Shown piece after piece: positions 51,984 through 62,100 of a stretch of 64,000 bases of DNA. Position numbers and translations under genes: made by a program. How positions within the stretch are numbered: position 1 is the stretch's first letter; every line of letters begins with the position of its first letter. The notes beneath the pieces are model-generated. The model did no database searches, was not told the origin of the DNA, and saw only the letters and a list, made by a program, of their open reading frames with translations. The stretch covers positions 496,001-560,000 of the forward strand of contig AP024710.1 of the NCBI GenBank assembly GCA_024363285.1, given 5' to 3'. The DNA comes from Leptolinea sp. HRD-7 (lineage in GTDB: Bacteria > Chloroflexota > Anaerolineae > Anaerolineales > Anaerolineaceae).

Positions 51984-52823
51984 ATGACCAAACGATTGAT
52001 TGTCAACGCCGATGATTACGGCCACACCAAAGGAACATCTGAAGGCATCCGCCGGGCGCACAACCTCGGAATTGTCTCATCCACCAGTGTGATGATCAAC
52101 CGCCCGGCAGCCCGAACCGAATTGGAATACATCAAATCAGAATGCCCCGGATTGGGCGTCGGGCTGCACCTGGTGATAACCACCGGGAATCCCGTGCTGC
52201 CGCCTTCGGCTGTGTCAACCCTGGTACGGCCTGATGGCAGCTTTCATAAATTGGACGGCCTTCTTGAAGCGATAGACAGGATAGATATCGACCAGGTGAG
52301 CGCCGAATGGTACGCTCAGGTCGAACTTTTTGAGAAGGTCACCGGACAACTACCCGACCATTTGGATTCACATCACCACGCGTCATATTTCACCCCGGCG
52401 CTGCTGGAAGAGATGCTGCTGCTGGCGGAAGATGTCAACTGCCCCATCCGCTCACCCCTTAATAAGGAAGGCGATCAAGCCCGCAGCTTCCTTCCAGAAA
52501 AGCTGGCCGGGCAATCCATTGACGATCTGACGGCCCTCATTGACAAATTTTCGCCAATCAGACCGAAAATCTTCTTTGATAATTTTTACGGCGAAAACGC
52601 CACTCGAATCACGCTGATGGGAATCTTCAACCGAATAGAAACAGCCGATGACGCAGAAACATTTGAGATCATGTGCCATCCGGCGGTTGTGGATGATGAC
52701 CTGATGCAGGCTTCCGCCTACAACACTGGCCGTGGGAACGAACTTGAGATACTCACCGGTCCCGGGTTGAGGGAAGAACTTTCCCGGCGGAACATTGAGT
52801 TGACCACATTTAAGAATTTGTAA
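51984..52823 (+). CDS. ChbG/YdjC-type carbohydrate deacetylase
   Basis: 279 residues from the ATG 5 bases after the kinase stop; a GTG overlapping the stop is an alternative. Family motifs: RLIVNADDYGHTKGTSEGIR (metal-binding Asp pair), LGVGLHLVITTGNPVL, and LPDHLDSHHHASYF for the His ligands. The acid is probably the one in FEIMCHPAVVDDDL. ChbG removes an acetyl group from chitooligosaccharides so that they can be cleaved by the GH4 enzyme. Its place directly after a GH4 and a GlcNAc-type kinase strongly supports chitobiose use. Confidence 0.9.
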   Translation: MTKRLIVNADDYGHTKGTSEGIRRAHNLGIVSSTSVMINRPAARTELEYIKSECPGLGVGLHLVITTGNPVLPPSAVSTLVRPDGSFHKLDGLLEAIDRIDIDQVSAEWYAQVELFEKVTGQLPDHLDSHHHASYFTPALLEEMLLLAEDVNCPIRSPLNKEGDQARSFLPEKLAGQSIDDLTALIDKFSPIRPKIFFDNFYGENATRITLMGIFNRIETADDAETFEIMCHPAVVDDDLMQASAYNTGRGNELEILTGPGLREELSRRNIELTTFKNL

Positions 52824-53097
52824 CTATCTATTACCCTAATTGCTGTCAGCGCATTACCGTTCTGGAAGGTTCTGGCTAATCACCAGTTTAGCGGGTTGGC
52901 TTAATAGAAATGGTGCTTCCCTTAAACCGTTCCACAAAGGCTTCATTATCTGGCCCTCACGCATACCAGATAAATTTCTTTAACCGGATTATGCGATTTC
53001 GCCTGCAAGAATCCCTGTTATACAACAGATAAATTAATGAATAAAAACCTTATATACTCATACTATTGATCAAACCGGTTGAAAGGAAACATTCGCC

Positions 53098-54093
53098 ATG
53101 CTCTATATGGAAACCAACTCTCTAGACCCCACCTGGAATCTCGCGCTCGAAGAAGCCGCGCAGGAGTGGGACCAGAATGAAGAGATCATGATGCTCTGGC
53201 AAAATGACAATGCCATCATCGTCGGACGGTACCAGAATGCCGAAAAAGAGATCAACTTTGACGCGGCCAACCGGTTGGGTGTAAAGGTCGTGCGCCGCTC
53301 TACCGGAGGCGGAACCGTCTATCATGACCTCGGCAACCTCAATTACTCGTTCATCCGGCCGGTGGATTACACAAAGAAACTGGAAATGACCGCGCTCTCC
53401 AAACCTATAGAGCAGGCATTGAACTTTATGGGCATTCCCGCGCTGGCACAGGGCCGTAACGACATCACCCTTGAGGGGAAGAAGATCTCCGGTACCGCCC
53501 AGCGCATACACAGCAACCGGCTGCTGCATCACGGAACACTGTTGTTTGACTCGAATCTGGATGTCTTGATGAGCGTTCTGAATGTTGACCCCACCAAGAT
53601 CATATCCAAAGGCATTAATTCTGTACGCAGCCGGGTGACCAACATCCGCGAACATGTTTCACCGGAACAATTTCCGGATTTGAAAACCTTCTGGTCGGGG
53701 TTGATCGATGCCTTCGCCAAGGAAAGCCCGTTGACACGCGTAAACCCACCGGCAGAGCTGTTGGATAAAGCCCGCTTCCTGCAGGAAACCAAATACCAGA
53801 CCTGGGAATGGAACTTCGGCAGCGCGCCGGCATTTCAATACCGCAACACCAAGCGCTATCCCGGCGGAAACCTGGAGATCGACATCAATGTGGAGAACGG
53901 CCTGATCAGCCAGTGCCGTATCTGCGGTGACTTTCTGGGGCTGGTTGAACTTGATGAACTGGAGAACTCCTTCATCGGCCTCAAGTTTTCCGAAACCGAT
54001 GTACTGAAAAAACTTCAAGCCGTGGATCTTTCACCCTATCTGGGCAGTATAACAGCCGAAGAAGTGGTGGACTGCCTTTTCCTCACGGCTTGA
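53098..54093 (+). CDS. lplA: Lipoate-protein ligase A
   Basis: 331 residues. The N-terminal catalytic domain has NLALEEAAQEW, VGRYQNAEKEINFDAANRLG, the lipoyl-adenylate site RRSTGGGTVYHDLGNLNYSF, and the conserved GRNDITLEGKKISGTAQ with its active Lys. The C-terminal accessory domain (RYPGGNLEIDINVENGLISQ) completes the LplA layout. It attaches exogenous lipoate to E2 and GcvH proteins. It appears to be a single gene; the 274 bases before it hold nothing obvious, and a terminator follows it. Confidence 0.93.
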   Translation: MLYMETNSLDPTWNLALEEAAQEWDQNEEIMMLWQNDNAIIVGRYQNAEKEINFDAANRLGVKVVRRSTGGGTVYHDLGNLNYSFIRPVDYTKKLEMTALSKPIEQALNFMGIPALAQGRNDITLEGKKISGTAQRIHSNRLLHHGTLLFDSNLDVLMSVLNVDPTKIISKGINSVRSRVTNIREHVSPEQFPDLKTFWSGLIDAFAKESPLTRVNPPAELLDKARFLQETKYQTWEWNFGSAPAFQYRNTKRYPGGNLEIDINVENGLISQCRICGDFLGLVELDELENSFIGLKFSETDVLKKLQAVDLSPYLGSITAEEVVDCLFLTA

Positions 54094-54124
54094 AACAATC
54101 ACACAACACCATAATCAATGGCAT

Positions 54125-54162
54125 AAACCCTGAGGGTCTATCGAAAACTCTCAGGGTTTTCA
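54125..54162 (+). terminator. Intrinsic terminator after lplA
   Basis: AAACCCTGAG (54125-54134) pairs with CTCAGGGTTT (54150-54159) and is followed by a short T run. Confidence 0.8.
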
Positions 54163-54352
54163 ATTCTCCTGGAGGGTACTCCTTTCGGGTGGATGAATGA
54201 TGATTTTCACCGTCCGGAATCGTGCCTTTGGTCAATTTACATGTCAGAATGCAATTGTTTACAATAGGATCTGGTTTTTATTTCTTAATATGATGAAAAC
54301 CAGATTGTAAACATCAAAACATTTTATTAGTATTTTGTTTCAAGGAGACCGC

Positions 54353-55384
54353 ATGCAAACTAATTACCGCTTTTCATTTGGACCGTGGAATATTCATACC
54401 GGTTCCGATCCTTTTGGTCCATCTGTGCGTGACGTGTTCTCATTTGCTGAGAAACTCGAGTTTTATAAAAAGCTTGGTTTTGATGGTGTGCAATTCCATG
54501 ATGACGATGTAGTTTCATCTGCTGACGCCCCATGGGCTCAACAGGAAAACGAAGCCAAGAAGATCAAACAATTGCTCGATGACCACGGACTGGTGGCGGA
54601 ATTCGTGGCCCCCCGCCTGTGGGAACATCCACTCGGGATCGATGGTTCGATCACCGCGAATTCACCCGAAGCTCGCAAGTACGCGCTTGAGCGTTCTCTT
54701 CGCGCGGTAGATATCGCCAATATAATTGGCGCGAAGAATATCGTCCTCTGGCCCGCCCGTGAAGGAACGTATATGCGCGAAGCCAAAGACCCCGTGGCTT
54801 CCATCGGGTACATAGTGGATTGGCTGAACGCCTTGCTCCAACATGACAAAAACATCCGCATTCTGGGTGAGATGAAACCCAACGAACCGATGGATCAGGC
54901 GTATGTGCCCACAGTAGGTCATTTCCTCGGACTGGCCAGCCTCACGGTTGACCCCTCTCGGGTGGGCGCGTTGATCGAATCCGCGCACTCCATTCTGGCC
55001 GGGCTGGATCCTTCGGATGATATGGCGTATGCTCTGTACCAGAAGAAGTTGTGGTCGGTTCATTTGAATGACCAGAATGGATTGAAATTTGACGAAGACA
55101 AATCCTTCGGCTCCGTTGACCTGCGCCGCGCTTTCAATCAGGTGTGGGTGTTGGAACGCAATGGGTATGGACAGAACGGAGAGTTTGTAGGGTTAGACGT
55201 AAAAGCACTGCGCACCCAGGAAAAAGCCAAATCCACCAGACATCTGAGCAACAGCCGCGAGATCTTCCTGCGCCTTGTAGACCTGTGTCGCTCTCTGGAC
55301 GTTAAGAAAGTGGAAGAATTGCGCGCCTCACGTGATTACGAAGAACTTGATCTGTTGATCGTCAACCACCTGATGGGCAGGTAG
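54353..55384 (+). CDS. xylA: Xylose isomerase
   Basis: 343 residues from the ATG with AAGGAG 7 bases upstream; the length fits the short, Actinobacteria-type class. The active site is VQFHDDDVVSSADAPW (catalytic His and Asp), with the metal ligands in GEMKPNEPMDQAYVPTVGHF and KLWSVHLNDQNGLKFDEDKS. It converts xylose (and slowly glucose) to the ketose with Mg2+/Mn2+/Co2+. It is followed 1 base later by a PfkB-type kinase, so the two probably form a small pentose or ketose operon. Confidence 0.92.
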   Translation: MQTNYRFSFGPWNIHTGSDPFGPSVRDVFSFAEKLEFYKKLGFDGVQFHDDDVVSSADAPWAQQENEAKKIKQLLDDHGLVAEFVAPRLWEHPLGIDGSITANSPEARKYALERSLRAVDIANIIGAKNIVLWPAREGTYMREAKDPVASIGYIVDWLNALLQHDKNIRILGEMKPNEPMDQAYVPTVGHFLGLASLTVDPSRVGALIESAHSILAGLDPSDDMAYALYQKKLWSVHLNDQNGLKFDEDKSFGSVDLRRAFNQVWVLERNGYGQNGEFVGLDVKALRTQEKAKSTRHLSNSREIFLRLVDLCRSLDVKKVEELRASRDYEELDLLIVNHLMGR

Positions 55385-55385
55385 T

Positions 55386-56486
55386 ATGGCAGAAGCAGTC
55401 GTTGCCGGCCATCTGTGCCTGGATATCATCCCCGATCTGTCGTCTATGGCGCCCGGCCAGTTTGATACGTCCTTCCTTCCCGGTCGGTTGACCCAGTCCG
55501 GACCCGCGCGTCTTTCTACCGGCGGCGCGGTTTCTAATACCGGTATTGCCTTGCACCGATTGGGCATCAACACCCGCCTGATCGCGAGAACCGGTAAGGA
55601 TATTCTGGGAACTGCCTTACAGCAATGCGTGGAACAACAGGGAAAAGGATTAGCCGAAGGATTGATCAGCCGGGCAGAATCGGCCACCTCGTATTCGGTT
55701 GTCATCAGCCCTCCGGATGTTGACCGGCGATTCCTGCATCATCCCGGCGCGAATGACGATTTTTTGGCCAGCGATGTAAGTGATTCCTCTTTGGCCGACG
55801 CCCGATTGCTGCATTTCGGGTATCCCCCTTTAATGGCCCGGATGTATGCCAATGATGGCGTTGAATTACGGACTTTAATGATGCGGGCAAAAACCATGGG
55901 GCTCACCACATCACTCGATATGGCTTACCCCGACCCCGACTCATCAGCCGGTCATGCGGACTGGCAGGCAATTCTAAGAAACGTCCTGCCTTTTGTGGAT
56001 ATCTTCGTTCCCAGTTTTGACGAGATTTCGTTCATGCTTTGGAAAAAAACGAATTCAACCCTATCGAAAGCGTCATTGCTGGAGATCAGTGAACTTTTAC
56101 TTGGCATGGGGACGAAACTGGTTCTATTAAAACTGGGAAGTCGGGGGTTATTCCTGCGCGCTGCCGACCGCGATGCGCTCTCCGGTACAGGCGCTGCTTT
56201 CGGGAGCAACATGGAAAAATGGGCAGATTTCTGCGCATGGCTTCCGTGCTTTAAAGTCAACGTAGTCGGAACGACCGGCGCGGGTGACGTTACCGTAGCC
56301 GGATTCCTCTCTGCCGTTTTGCGCGGCCTCGCGCCGTTAGATGCGATGAAAGCGGCGCTGGGCGTCGGCGCGTGCTGCGTGGAAGCCACAGATGCCATCA
56401 GTGGGATACGCGGTTGGGATGAAACCCTTCAACGCATCCATTCCGGATGGGATGTTCACGCCGAACCAGAACAATTCGTCGGCTAA
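55386..56486 (+). CDS. PfkB-family carbohydrate kinase
   Basis: 366 residues. Motif 1 is LSTGGAVSNTGIALHRLGIN (about 45-65), and motif 2 is VGTTGAGDVTVAGFLSAVLR, with the catalytic Asp in GAGD. It belongs to the ribokinase/PfkB superfamily. Direct coupling to xylose isomerase suggests it phosphorylates the resulting ketose or a related sugar, in place of an FGGY xylulokinase. That role is inferred from context. Confidence 0.88.
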   Translation: MAEAVVAGHLCLDIIPDLSSMAPGQFDTSFLPGRLTQSGPARLSTGGAVSNTGIALHRLGINTRLIARTGKDILGTALQQCVEQQGKGLAEGLISRAESATSYSVVISPPDVDRRFLHHPGANDDFLASDVSDSSLADARLLHFGYPPLMARMYANDGVELRTLMMRAKTMGLTTSLDMAYPDPDSSAGHADWQAILRNVLPFVDIFVPSFDEISFMLWKKTNSTLSKASLLEISELLLGMGTKLVLLKLGSRGLFLRAADRDALSGTGAAFGSNMEKWADFCAWLPCFKVNVVGTTGAGDVTVAGFLSAVLRGLAPLDAMKAALGVGACCVEATDAISGIRGWDETLQRIHSGWDVHAEPEQFVG

Positions 56487-56505
56487 TCCGGATACAGATT
56501 TGCAA

Positions 56506-56536
56506 AAAAGACCGCCATTACTGGCGGTCTTTTTAT
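56506..56536 (+). terminator. Intrinsic terminator after the PfkB gene
   Basis: AAAAGACCGCCA (56506-56517) and TGGCGGTCTTTT (from 56522) form a stem with a 4-base loop and a T tail. Confidence 0.87.
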
Positions 56537-56601
56537 TGCCTTGTACAACCCCGGCAAATTAATTAGAGAATTTGTATAATATTTGTAAATAGGAGGTAAG
56601 A

Positions 56602-57078
56602 ATGTCAAAAGTTGAATTGAATACATCCGCTCCGGATTTTTCTCTGGCGGATTTCCAGGGGAATCAAATCCGGTTATCTGACTACAAAGACCAATCCAAT
56701 GTACTTCTGGTGTTCAACCGCACCTTCACTTGACCATTCTGCCAGAGGCACATGGCGCAGTTGCGTCAAGACTATCAGGAATTTGTAAAACGAAACACAA
56801 AAGTGATCGTTGTTGGACCCGAAAACGCCGAAGCGTTTGAAAATTACTTTAGAAAGAATGACCTTCCGTTCATCGGGATACCGGATCCGAAATCCAGTGT
56901 TTTAAAGCTCTACGGGCAGGAAGTCAATTTGTTCAAGCTTGGACGCATGCCCGCCCAGGTGATCGTGGACAAAAAAGGTACAGCCCGATTTGTGCATTAC
57001 GGCCATTCGATGGCCGATATTCCGGAGAACGATGAGTTGTTCAGTCTGCTGGATAAATTGAATTCAGAAGGGAAATGA
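56602..57078 (+). CDS. Peroxiredoxin-like selenoprotein (TGA-encoded Sec in a UxxC motif)
   Basis: 158 residues if the TGA at 56731-56733 is read as selenocysteine. The ATG at 56602 has AGGAGG 8 bases upstream and TATAAT near 56574. The N-terminus SKVELNTSAPDFSLADFQGN is a typical AhpC/TSA start. VLLVFNRTFT is followed by Sec44, PFC47 and RHMAQLRQDYQEF; homologues normally have Cys at this position (RGFTCPFCRRHMAQL). FENYFRKNDLPFIGIPDP and MPAQVIVDKKGTARFVHYGH complete the fold without frameshifts. It should be a thiol/selenol peroxidase or oxidoreductase. It begins an operon with a DUF4345 protein and a DegV gene. Without Sec insertion only a 43-residue stub would be made. Confidence 0.85.
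56739..56760 (+). promoter_or_regulatory. Possible bacterial SECIS hairpin
   Basis: Beginning 5 bases after the UGA, CTGCCA (56739-56744) pairs with TGG...CAG (56753-56760) through a two-base bulge, closing an 8-base loop GAGGCACA. The distance to the UGA and the Gly-rich (G/A) loop are in the range of SelB-binding hairpins, but bacterial SECIS elements have no strict sequence. Confidence 0.5.
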
Positions 57079-57079
57079 T

Positions 57080-57421
57080 ATGGAAATTTTATCAATCCTG
57101 CATATGACAGTGGCTGCGGCTACCGTGGCAACCGGTCTATTGGCTCTCATCAAACCGACTGCCGCGTTTGGCTTCACCGGTTTGAAGGCTGAAGGGGCGC
57201 GCGGTATTTCTGAAATCCGTTCCATATTTGGCGGTCTGTTTATTGCGCTGGGTGTTACCCCGTTTTTCCTTGGACTACCCGCGTATAGGATGCTGGGATA
57301 TGCCTATCTGGCTATTGCAATTACCCGGCTATTCTCTATCATCATGGATAAATCATATGATCGTTCCAACTGGATCAGTCTGGTTATTGATTTTGTTTTT
57401 GGGGTAATTCTCATTTTTTAG
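57080..57421 (+). CDS. DUF4345-like four-helix membrane protein
   Basis: 113 residues, beginning 1 base after the selenoprotein stop. There are four hydrophobic segments (about 3-25, 45-65, 67-87 and 97-113), with GFTGLKAEGARGISEIRSIF followed by GGLFIALGVTPFF and the later DKSYDRSNWISLVI. This pattern matches the DUF4345 family as I recall it. The role is unknown. Coupling to a peroxiredoxin suggests an envelope redox or stress link. Confidence 0.72.
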   Translation: MEILSILHMTVAAATVATGLLALIKPTAAFGFTGLKAEGARGISEIRSIFGGLFIALGVTPFFLGLPAYRMLGYAYLAIAITRLFSIIMDKSYDRSNWISLVIDFVFGVILIF

Positions 57422-57430
57422 GAGAAGAGT

Positions 57431-58273
57431 ATGACCATTCGCATTGTCACAGATAGCACCTGCGATCTGCCTACCAACATAATTAACAAATATGGCATCC
57501 ATGTTGTGCCACTGTATATCAATACAGGACGCCAGGGATATCTGGACGGTGTGGATATCACCCGCGACGAGTTTTATACCCGTCTCCCGGATTTTCCCGA
57601 ACACCCGACAACGGCAGTACCATCGATTGGGCGGTTCACGGCCGCTTACAATACTCTGGCCGATGAAGGCGCGACTGAAATCCTATCGATTCATATATCC
57701 GCTGCCTTAAGCGGTGTTATGGATGTGGCCCGCGTAGCGGCAGAATCGATGGAAAATGTTCGTGTCACCGTGATCGATTCGCACCAATTGAGTCTGGGGA
57801 CCGGTTTTCTGGTGCAGACCGCGGCAGAAATGGCCGCGGCCGGAAAATCTGTTGCTGAGATCATGGCAGCTTTACGTTCGCAGATTGAACGGACCCATGT
57901 TTTTGCCGCATTGGATACGCTTGAATTCCTTAAACGAAGCGGCCGCATGAACAAATATGTGGCTAATTTTGCTTCAATATTACAGATCAAACCAATTTTG
58001 ACCATGTACAACGGGAAACCCGGTACAGAGAGGGTGCGGACACGCGATCGGGCTATAAAACGTGTGCTGGAAATGCTCGATTCATTTGGCCGGTTGGAAA
58101 AAATAGCCATTGTGCACACACACGCTACGATAGACCGATTGAATGAGTTTAAGGAAATTGCCGCAAAACACCTTCCAAAAGTTGACATACTTATAGAAGA
58201 TATAACCCCGGTTATTGGTGCGCATATCGGTCCGAATGCTCTGGGGTTTGCAATCGTCACGGCCGCTGATTGA
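57431..58273 (+). CDS. DegV-family fatty-acid-binding protein (second copy)
   Basis: 280 residues. DSTCDLPTNIINKYGIHVVP, EHPTTAVPSIGRFTAAYNTL, ILSIHISAALSGVMDVARVA, VIDSHQLSLGTGFLVQTAAE, and the C-terminal PVIGAHIGPNALGFAIVTAA are the full DegV/FakB pattern. It starts 9 bases after the DUF4345 gene. It differs clearly from the DegV at 44 kb, so the two probably prefer different fatty acids (as FakB1/FakB2 do), although that is inference. Confidence 0.9.
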   Translation: MTIRIVTDSTCDLPTNIINKYGIHVVPLYINTGRQGYLDGVDITRDEFYTRLPDFPEHPTTAVPSIGRFTAAYNTLADEGATEILSIHISAALSGVMDVARVAAESMENVRVTVIDSHQLSLGTGFLVQTAAEMAAAGKSVAEIMAALRSQIERTHVFAALDTLEFLKRSGRMNKYVANFASILQIKPILTMYNGKPGTERVRTRDRAIKRVLEMLDSFGRLEKIAIVHTHATIDRLNEFKEIAAKHLPKVDILIEDITPVIGAHIGPNALGFAIVTAAD

Positions 58274-59105
58274 CGAGTAAGGAGAATTGCCGAGTTTTTC
58301 CCGGCCGACGATTTTTTTGAAGGCCTTGCCATATTCATTGACGATTCTCCGGTAAGAACGTCTCATAAAAAACGCCAATTTTTTAGGGGAACGGGATTCG
58401 TTAATTCATCCTGGATTGAATTAGTGGTCAAATCTGACGGTACGTTTAAGCGCGTGCATCCAATCAATGAGTCGATTTCTATCTCGCGAATGTGTTGAAA
58501 CCCAACATTTTTCGCAATCTTTGCTGCCTCAGGCTTCTCATTTCCAGAAAAACCACGAAATGAATATTTCTGTTGGTTGAGATGTAATTACTGCGAATTC
58601 TTGTTAGTTCACATATAAATGTGATTTTTTTTGCACCGCACGTAGTTACACAACCACTCAGGTGAAGTCGCCCGGCAGCGGCGTTTTATCGTATTACAAC
58701 AATCGCCGGTATTTTTAAACAGTGTTCAGCCTGATGGTGACAACTCGTCCCTTTTTCAAGCCTCTGACATCTATCTGCTGGAAAATTCATCCGCGGTAAC
58801 CGCGTTACTCTTAATTACGTATTGTGAAAAAGTGGTTGTCATCTACCCATCAATTGGTATAAATAAATAGTGCGAATTTTCTTGCGTCCCCTGTTTCCAA
58901 GATTTCTTCATTATTAACCTCATCCCGCCTTCGCAAAAAAGATTCTTCCCCGCCTTGAATGACAGATTGATATTATTGAAGTATTCTGTTGATATCAAAA
59001 TAATCATTTCATCAATGATCCGTGCAAATACCTTGAAATTAATTCTTTCATAAAGCAAAAGGAATAAACGATCAGGCTTCCCAATGGTAAAAGGAATAGA
59101 TTCCG
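58274..59105. other. Long intergenic region with a possible minus-strand remnant
   Basis: No whole gene is seen in these 830 bases. On the minus strand, positions 58590 to 58363 read KYSFRGFSGNEKPEAAKIAK, NVGFQHIREIEIDSLIGCTR without stops, ending in TGA; there is no start codon, so this is either a decayed gene or chance. The remainder is A/T-rich with no strong hairpin. A promoter for the large kinase gene should lie here but I could not pick one. Confidence 0.35.
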
Positions 59106-62100
59106 ATGAAGGATCCATATCTTCCAGAAGTTGACCCGTTGAAAACCACATCATCCACAGATGCGTCCGGCTCAATGAAATCAAATGGCGGAGAGGGAAT
59201 TTTTCCGGATGTGTCGGATCACCTGGGTGATGTTGAACAGATAAAAAACCTTCAAAACCTTATTTCCTTCGGAATAATAACTATCAATAATAGTGGGACA
59301 GTTACTCAGGCAAATCTGGCTGCCGCGCAAATTTTAGGTTCAACCCTAAACAATATCAGGGGAAAGCCTTTTATTCATCCTGGGGTTCGTTTTTTTTCCG
59401 AAGATGGAATAGAAATACCGCCTGATGAAAATCCAGCGACGATAACCCAAAAACAAGGGAAAATAGTCCAAAACAAGATCATCGGTTTTCTAAAGATTGA
59501 TAAAGGCAGATTTAGATGGCTGCTCATTAATACCTTCCCCGCGGATAATCCGGTAAACCGAGTACCGGATCAAACAGTTATCACATTAACAGATATCACT
59601 CCAATTAAAACAATCGTTGAAACATTTGGCAGATATGAAACTTTTCTAAATCTTGCCATGGAGGCATCTGATCTTGGGATTTGGAAGCATTCATTTGACT
59701 CACAAACCATCTATCTGGATAACACAACACGTCGGCATATTGGTCTTAATAATGAAAAAATCAATATTTCCAGAATTCTGACACATATTCATCCGGAAGA
59801 TAAAAATCGAGTTATTGATGAAGTCTTATCCTTGATCCATGCCGGTGATTCGTCACCGGTGAGCACGGAATTTCGGGTAATTCAACCCGATGGATCCATC
59901 CGCTGGTTACATGTAAATGCTATTGTTCAATATCACCAGACCGAAAACGGTTTTATACCTTTTACAACCGTAGGCACATCGAGAGATATTACGGAACGCA
60001 AGCTGGCTGACGAGGCTTTGCAGCGTAAGACCAGGGCGTTCTATTTATTAAGTTCCTGTGATCAGGCTCTGGTAAAAATTCACGACGAAAAAGAACTGCT
60101 TAAAGAAATCTGCCGCATCTGTGTTGAAATCGGAAATTATAGAATGGCATGGGTGGTTTACGTTGATAGTATTGATAAAAATACGATAACTCCTGTGGTT
60201 CAATATGGATTTGATGATGGATTTCTCAAATCGGGTGATTATTCCTGGAATCACCGGGTTTTTCACAATGAGCCAACCGTATCAGCAATCCGAACTGGTG
60301 AAGTCTGTATAGCCCAGAACATTCAGAGAAATTTGCGGCTTCACAACAAACGGAATGAAGCGAAAAAACGCGGTTATTACGACTCGATCGCAGTGCCAAT
60401 CATCATCGATGAACAGGTTATTGGAGCGATCACTCTATGCACACAAAACGCAGACACATTGCAACAGGAAGAAGTTGAACTTATTAAAAATCTTGTCAAT
60501 GATCTTTCTTTCTCAATAAAAGCCATTCGCGCGCGTTCCAGGCAGATACAGTTGGAAGCAGATCTAAAGAAATCGGAATCGAGAAACAGACTGGCTCAGC
60601 AATCGGCTCAGATAGGAATATGGGAATGGGATATAAAAAGCGACACACTTTTCTGGTCAGACGAAACCTACCGCGTTTTCCAAAAGAAAAAAGGGGAGTT
60701 CCTTCCCACAAATGAAGCGATCATTAAATGTATTCTCCCTGAAGATAGGCAACGAGTTATCGATGAAATTCAAAAAGCCTTATCGAAAGGAGGGAGGTTT
60801 GATATTGAATATCGGATCTTTAATCAAAATGGCGAAATTCTTTGGATCAATATCAAAGGAAATGTAAATTGTAATGAACGGAAAGAACCGATATCAGCCA
60901 TAGGAACATTACAGGATATAACACATCGAAAACAAGTAGAAGAAGAGATCAATCAGGCTAACCTTAAATACAAATTGATCTCTGAAAACAGCAATGATGT
61001 CATCTGGGTGATGGATGTAAAAAGCGAAACTTTTACTTTTATCAGCCCTTCGGTCAAAAAACTTCGCGGTTACTCTGTCGAAGAGATGATGAAACAAAAA
61101 ATGTCAGATGTACTTACACCAGAGTCATATTTAAGAGCCAAAACTCTGCTCATCAATAGCATCCCGGATTACATCGAAGGGAAAACATCGACATCATTTG
61201 TTTTAGAGCTTGATCAAACTCGTAAGGATGGGTCAACCGTATCGACGGAAGTAACAGTATCTCAGGTTTATGATGACTCTGGAAATTTACAGGTTATCGG
61301 AATAACCCGAGATATTACAGACCGTAAGCGCTCAGAAGCCATCCTCCGGGAAGAACGGAACCTTTTCCAGGTATTAATGGACAATATCCCTGATGCGATT
61401 TATTTTAAAGATCTTCAAAGCCGGTTTATCCGCATTAACAAAGCAGAAACCGCGATATTTGGTTTAAAGGATGCCACCCAGGCTGTTGGAAAAACCGATT
61501 TTGATTTTTTCACCGAAGAACATGCCCGCCCGGCTTTCGAAGCGGAACAACAGATTATTCAAAACGGTCAACCCATGATCGATTTTGAAGAAAAAGAAAC
61601 TTTCCCAGACGGTCACACCCGCTGGATATCCACCTCGAAGATGCCATATCGGAACAGTTCGGGTGAAATCATTGGTACTTTTGGGATTTCTCACAATATC
61701 ACAAAGCGCAAAGAGATGGAGCTTGCGTTAAAACAACGGATATTGGAGATGGAGACCGTTTACCATCTTTCGAATTATTTGCGGTCCGCTGAATCTGTTC
61801 AGGAATTACTGATTAAACTTTTAACAGAGACATTAAAAACGATCGGCTGTGAAGATGGAAGTATTTTCCTTTACGAACCTGAAATGAATAAACTGGTTTT
61901 ATATACCTCAGCAGGTTGGTTTCAACAACTCGCAGGTTTGACCCTGGATCCGGATGAAGGGATAAACGGGCACGTCTTCACCAAAAAACAACCGTATTTT
62001 ACTCAAAATATGCGTGAAGACAAACGGCTCGCGAAACGGGTCAGGCGTTACATCCCCGCCGGACAGAGTGGTGCCTTTTTCCCCATTGAATGTCAGGAAG

